From positions 1 through 13,695 of the forward strand of contig JBJELP010000097.1 in the NCBI GenBank assembly GCA_051879215.1: 13,695 nucleotides of DNA, written 5' to 3'. The position numbers and the translations under genes were made by a program. The DNA is from TWA4 sp051879215. GTDB taxonomy: Bacteria; Bacillota; Clostridia; Lachnospirales; Lachnospiraceae. The notes under the pieces are model-generated. The model did not search any database. It was not told the origin of the DNA and was given only the letters and a program-made list of their open reading frames with translations. Below, one piece after another: positions 13,353 to 13,695 of the stretch (positions are counted from its first letter, which is position 1; every line of letters begins with the position of its first letter).

Positions 13353-13381
13353 TTGACATATAAACGGTCGTTTACTAAAAT
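13353..13381 (+). promoter_or_regulatory. Near-consensus sigma-A promoter of the rsgA-like gene
   Basis: TTGACA (13353-13358), a 17-bp spacer, and TAAAAT (13376-13381) differ from consensus by one base. The first TetR-type palindrome fills the spacer and the second covers the expected start point, so the promoter should be strong when free and tightly repressible. Confidence 0.85.
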
Positions 13382-13403
13382 ATGTGTAAACGACCGTTTA
13401 TAT
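13358..13403. promoter_or_regulatory. Twin TetR-type operators forming an 18-bp inverted repeat
   Basis: TAAACGGTCGTTTA (13361-13374) and TAAACGACCGTTTA (13387-13400) are each palindromic around a central two-base step. Together they lie in an 18-bp perfect inverted repeat (13358-13375 with 13386-13403), 26 bp centre to centre. AAACG-NN-CGTTT is typical of TetR/AcrR-family sites. The regulator gene is not in the window. Confidence 0.75.
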
Positions 13404-13430
13404 CAGCTAAAGCTGACCCGAATCCCGCGC

Positions 13431-13452
13431 CAAGACTCGCGAGCGAGTCTTG
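13431..13452 (+). other. Leader hairpin before the rsgA-like gene
   Basis: CAAGACTCG (13431-13439) pairs with CGAGTCTTG (13444-13452) over 9 bp with a CGAG loop, followed by AATATTTT. A smaller TCAGC-TAAA-GCTGA hairpin (13403-13416) precedes it. It could be a weak terminator or attenuator in the roughly 100-nt leader, but the T-tract is poor. Confidence 0.45.
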
Positions 13453-13487
13453 AATATTTTAAATGAATTCAGGAGAGGAAGAAAGAA

Positions 13488-13695
13488 TTGGAAAACAATA
13501 ACGATATCATGAGACAGTATGGTTTATCTGAAACAGTAATAAAATCAGCAGAACAGTCTGCAGATCTGACCACAGCCCGTGTTCTTTCACAGGAGAAGGG
13601 CAGCTATCGTCTGGTTTCTTCACAGGGAGAGAAATGGGGCGAAATATCGGGCAGATTTCATTATGATGTACAGGCAAAATCAGAATATCCGGCAG
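13488..13695 (+). CDS. rsgA: RsgA/YjeQ-like ribosome small-subunit-dependent GTPase, 3' end cut by window
   Basis: The visible 69 residues look like the N-terminal OB-fold region of RsgA, a circularly permuted GTPase that assists late 30S subunit maturation. They read ENNNDIMRQYGLSETVI, then TTARVLSQEKGSYRLVSSQ, GEKWGEISGRF and EYPA, matching the family pattern in which a YGL helix precedes ARV-x-x-x-KG-x-YR, W-x-EISGK/R and DYPAVGDWV. The GTPase motifs lie beyond the window. The TTG at 13488 is the likely start, with AGGAGAGGAA (13471-13480) 7 bases upstream; an in-frame ATG at 13509 has no good site. The long N-terminal extension and the twin-operator promoter suggest the second, regulated RsgA paralogue found in some clostridia rather than the housekeeping copy (inference). 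The family call rests on partial sequence. Confidence 0.78.
   Translation, partial: MENNNDIMRQYGLSETVIKSAEQSADLTTARVLSQEKGSYRLVSSQGEKWGEISGRFHYDVQAKSEYPA

Noticed and set aside
13431..13452. Hairpin before rsgA as a definite terminator
   Set aside because: The stem is good but the following AATATTTT is a poor T-tract and the gene with its ribosome site follows closely; listed only as a leader hairpin.

Overview
The window looks like chromosome from a gut-type Clostridia/Lachnospiraceae Firmicute. Supporting signs are moderate GC, strong AGGAGG-type ribosome binding sites, some TTG starts, tight ATGA gene overlaps, and close family matches to anaerobic Firmicute proteins. I see no tRNA, rRNA, CRISPR array, insertion sequence or phage gene. 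All supported genes lie on the + strand.

Region 1 (1-4067) is an uptake operon. It holds the tail of an unidentified protein with a CC-x2-CC motif, a FecCD/BtuC-type permease (TTG start), a FecE/BtuD-type ATPase, a FecB/MolA-like lipoprotein and a THEP1-type P-loop NTPase. The genes overlap or nearly touch, and a strong intrinsic terminator closes the set. The substrate is a metal-containing compound: iron chelate, corrinoid, or molybdate/tungstate.

Region 2 (4068-8480) is a sucrose/glucan locus: a Cof-type HAD phosphatase, an intracellular amylosucrase (GH13_4, all catalytic residues present) and a LacI-family repressor. Two identical 14-bp palindromes exactly 100 bp apart precede the phosphatase gene, and a third, slightly imperfect copy precedes amylosucrase. 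They fit LacI-family operators and also the CcpA cre consensus.

Region 3 (8481-9877) is a peroxide-defence pair: a typical 2-Cys AhpC, then a free-standing copy of the AhpF N-terminal domain (two thioredoxin folds, CHHC) without the flavoprotein part.

Region 4 (9878-13300) is a glycerol operon: a 700-bp gene-free leader with two tandem promoters, an early terminator/attenuator and further pairing elements, then glpK, glpF and a previously unrecognised 67-residue acidic peptide. The peptide has three 16-residue repeats in which five of six cysteines are followed three residues later by Asp or Asn. A 17-bp-stem terminator closes the operon. glpK, glpF and the peptide share a GGT/GCT/GTT-rich codon style suggesting high expression.

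Region 5 (13301-13695) is a near-consensus promoter carrying two copies of a TetR-type palindrome, then the start of an rsgA-like ribosome-assembly GTPase gene that runs off the window.

The best candidates for new biology are the Cys-rich repeat peptide attached to glpKF, the structured glpK leader, the twin-operator control of an RsgA paralogue, and the phosphatase-amylosucrase pairing.
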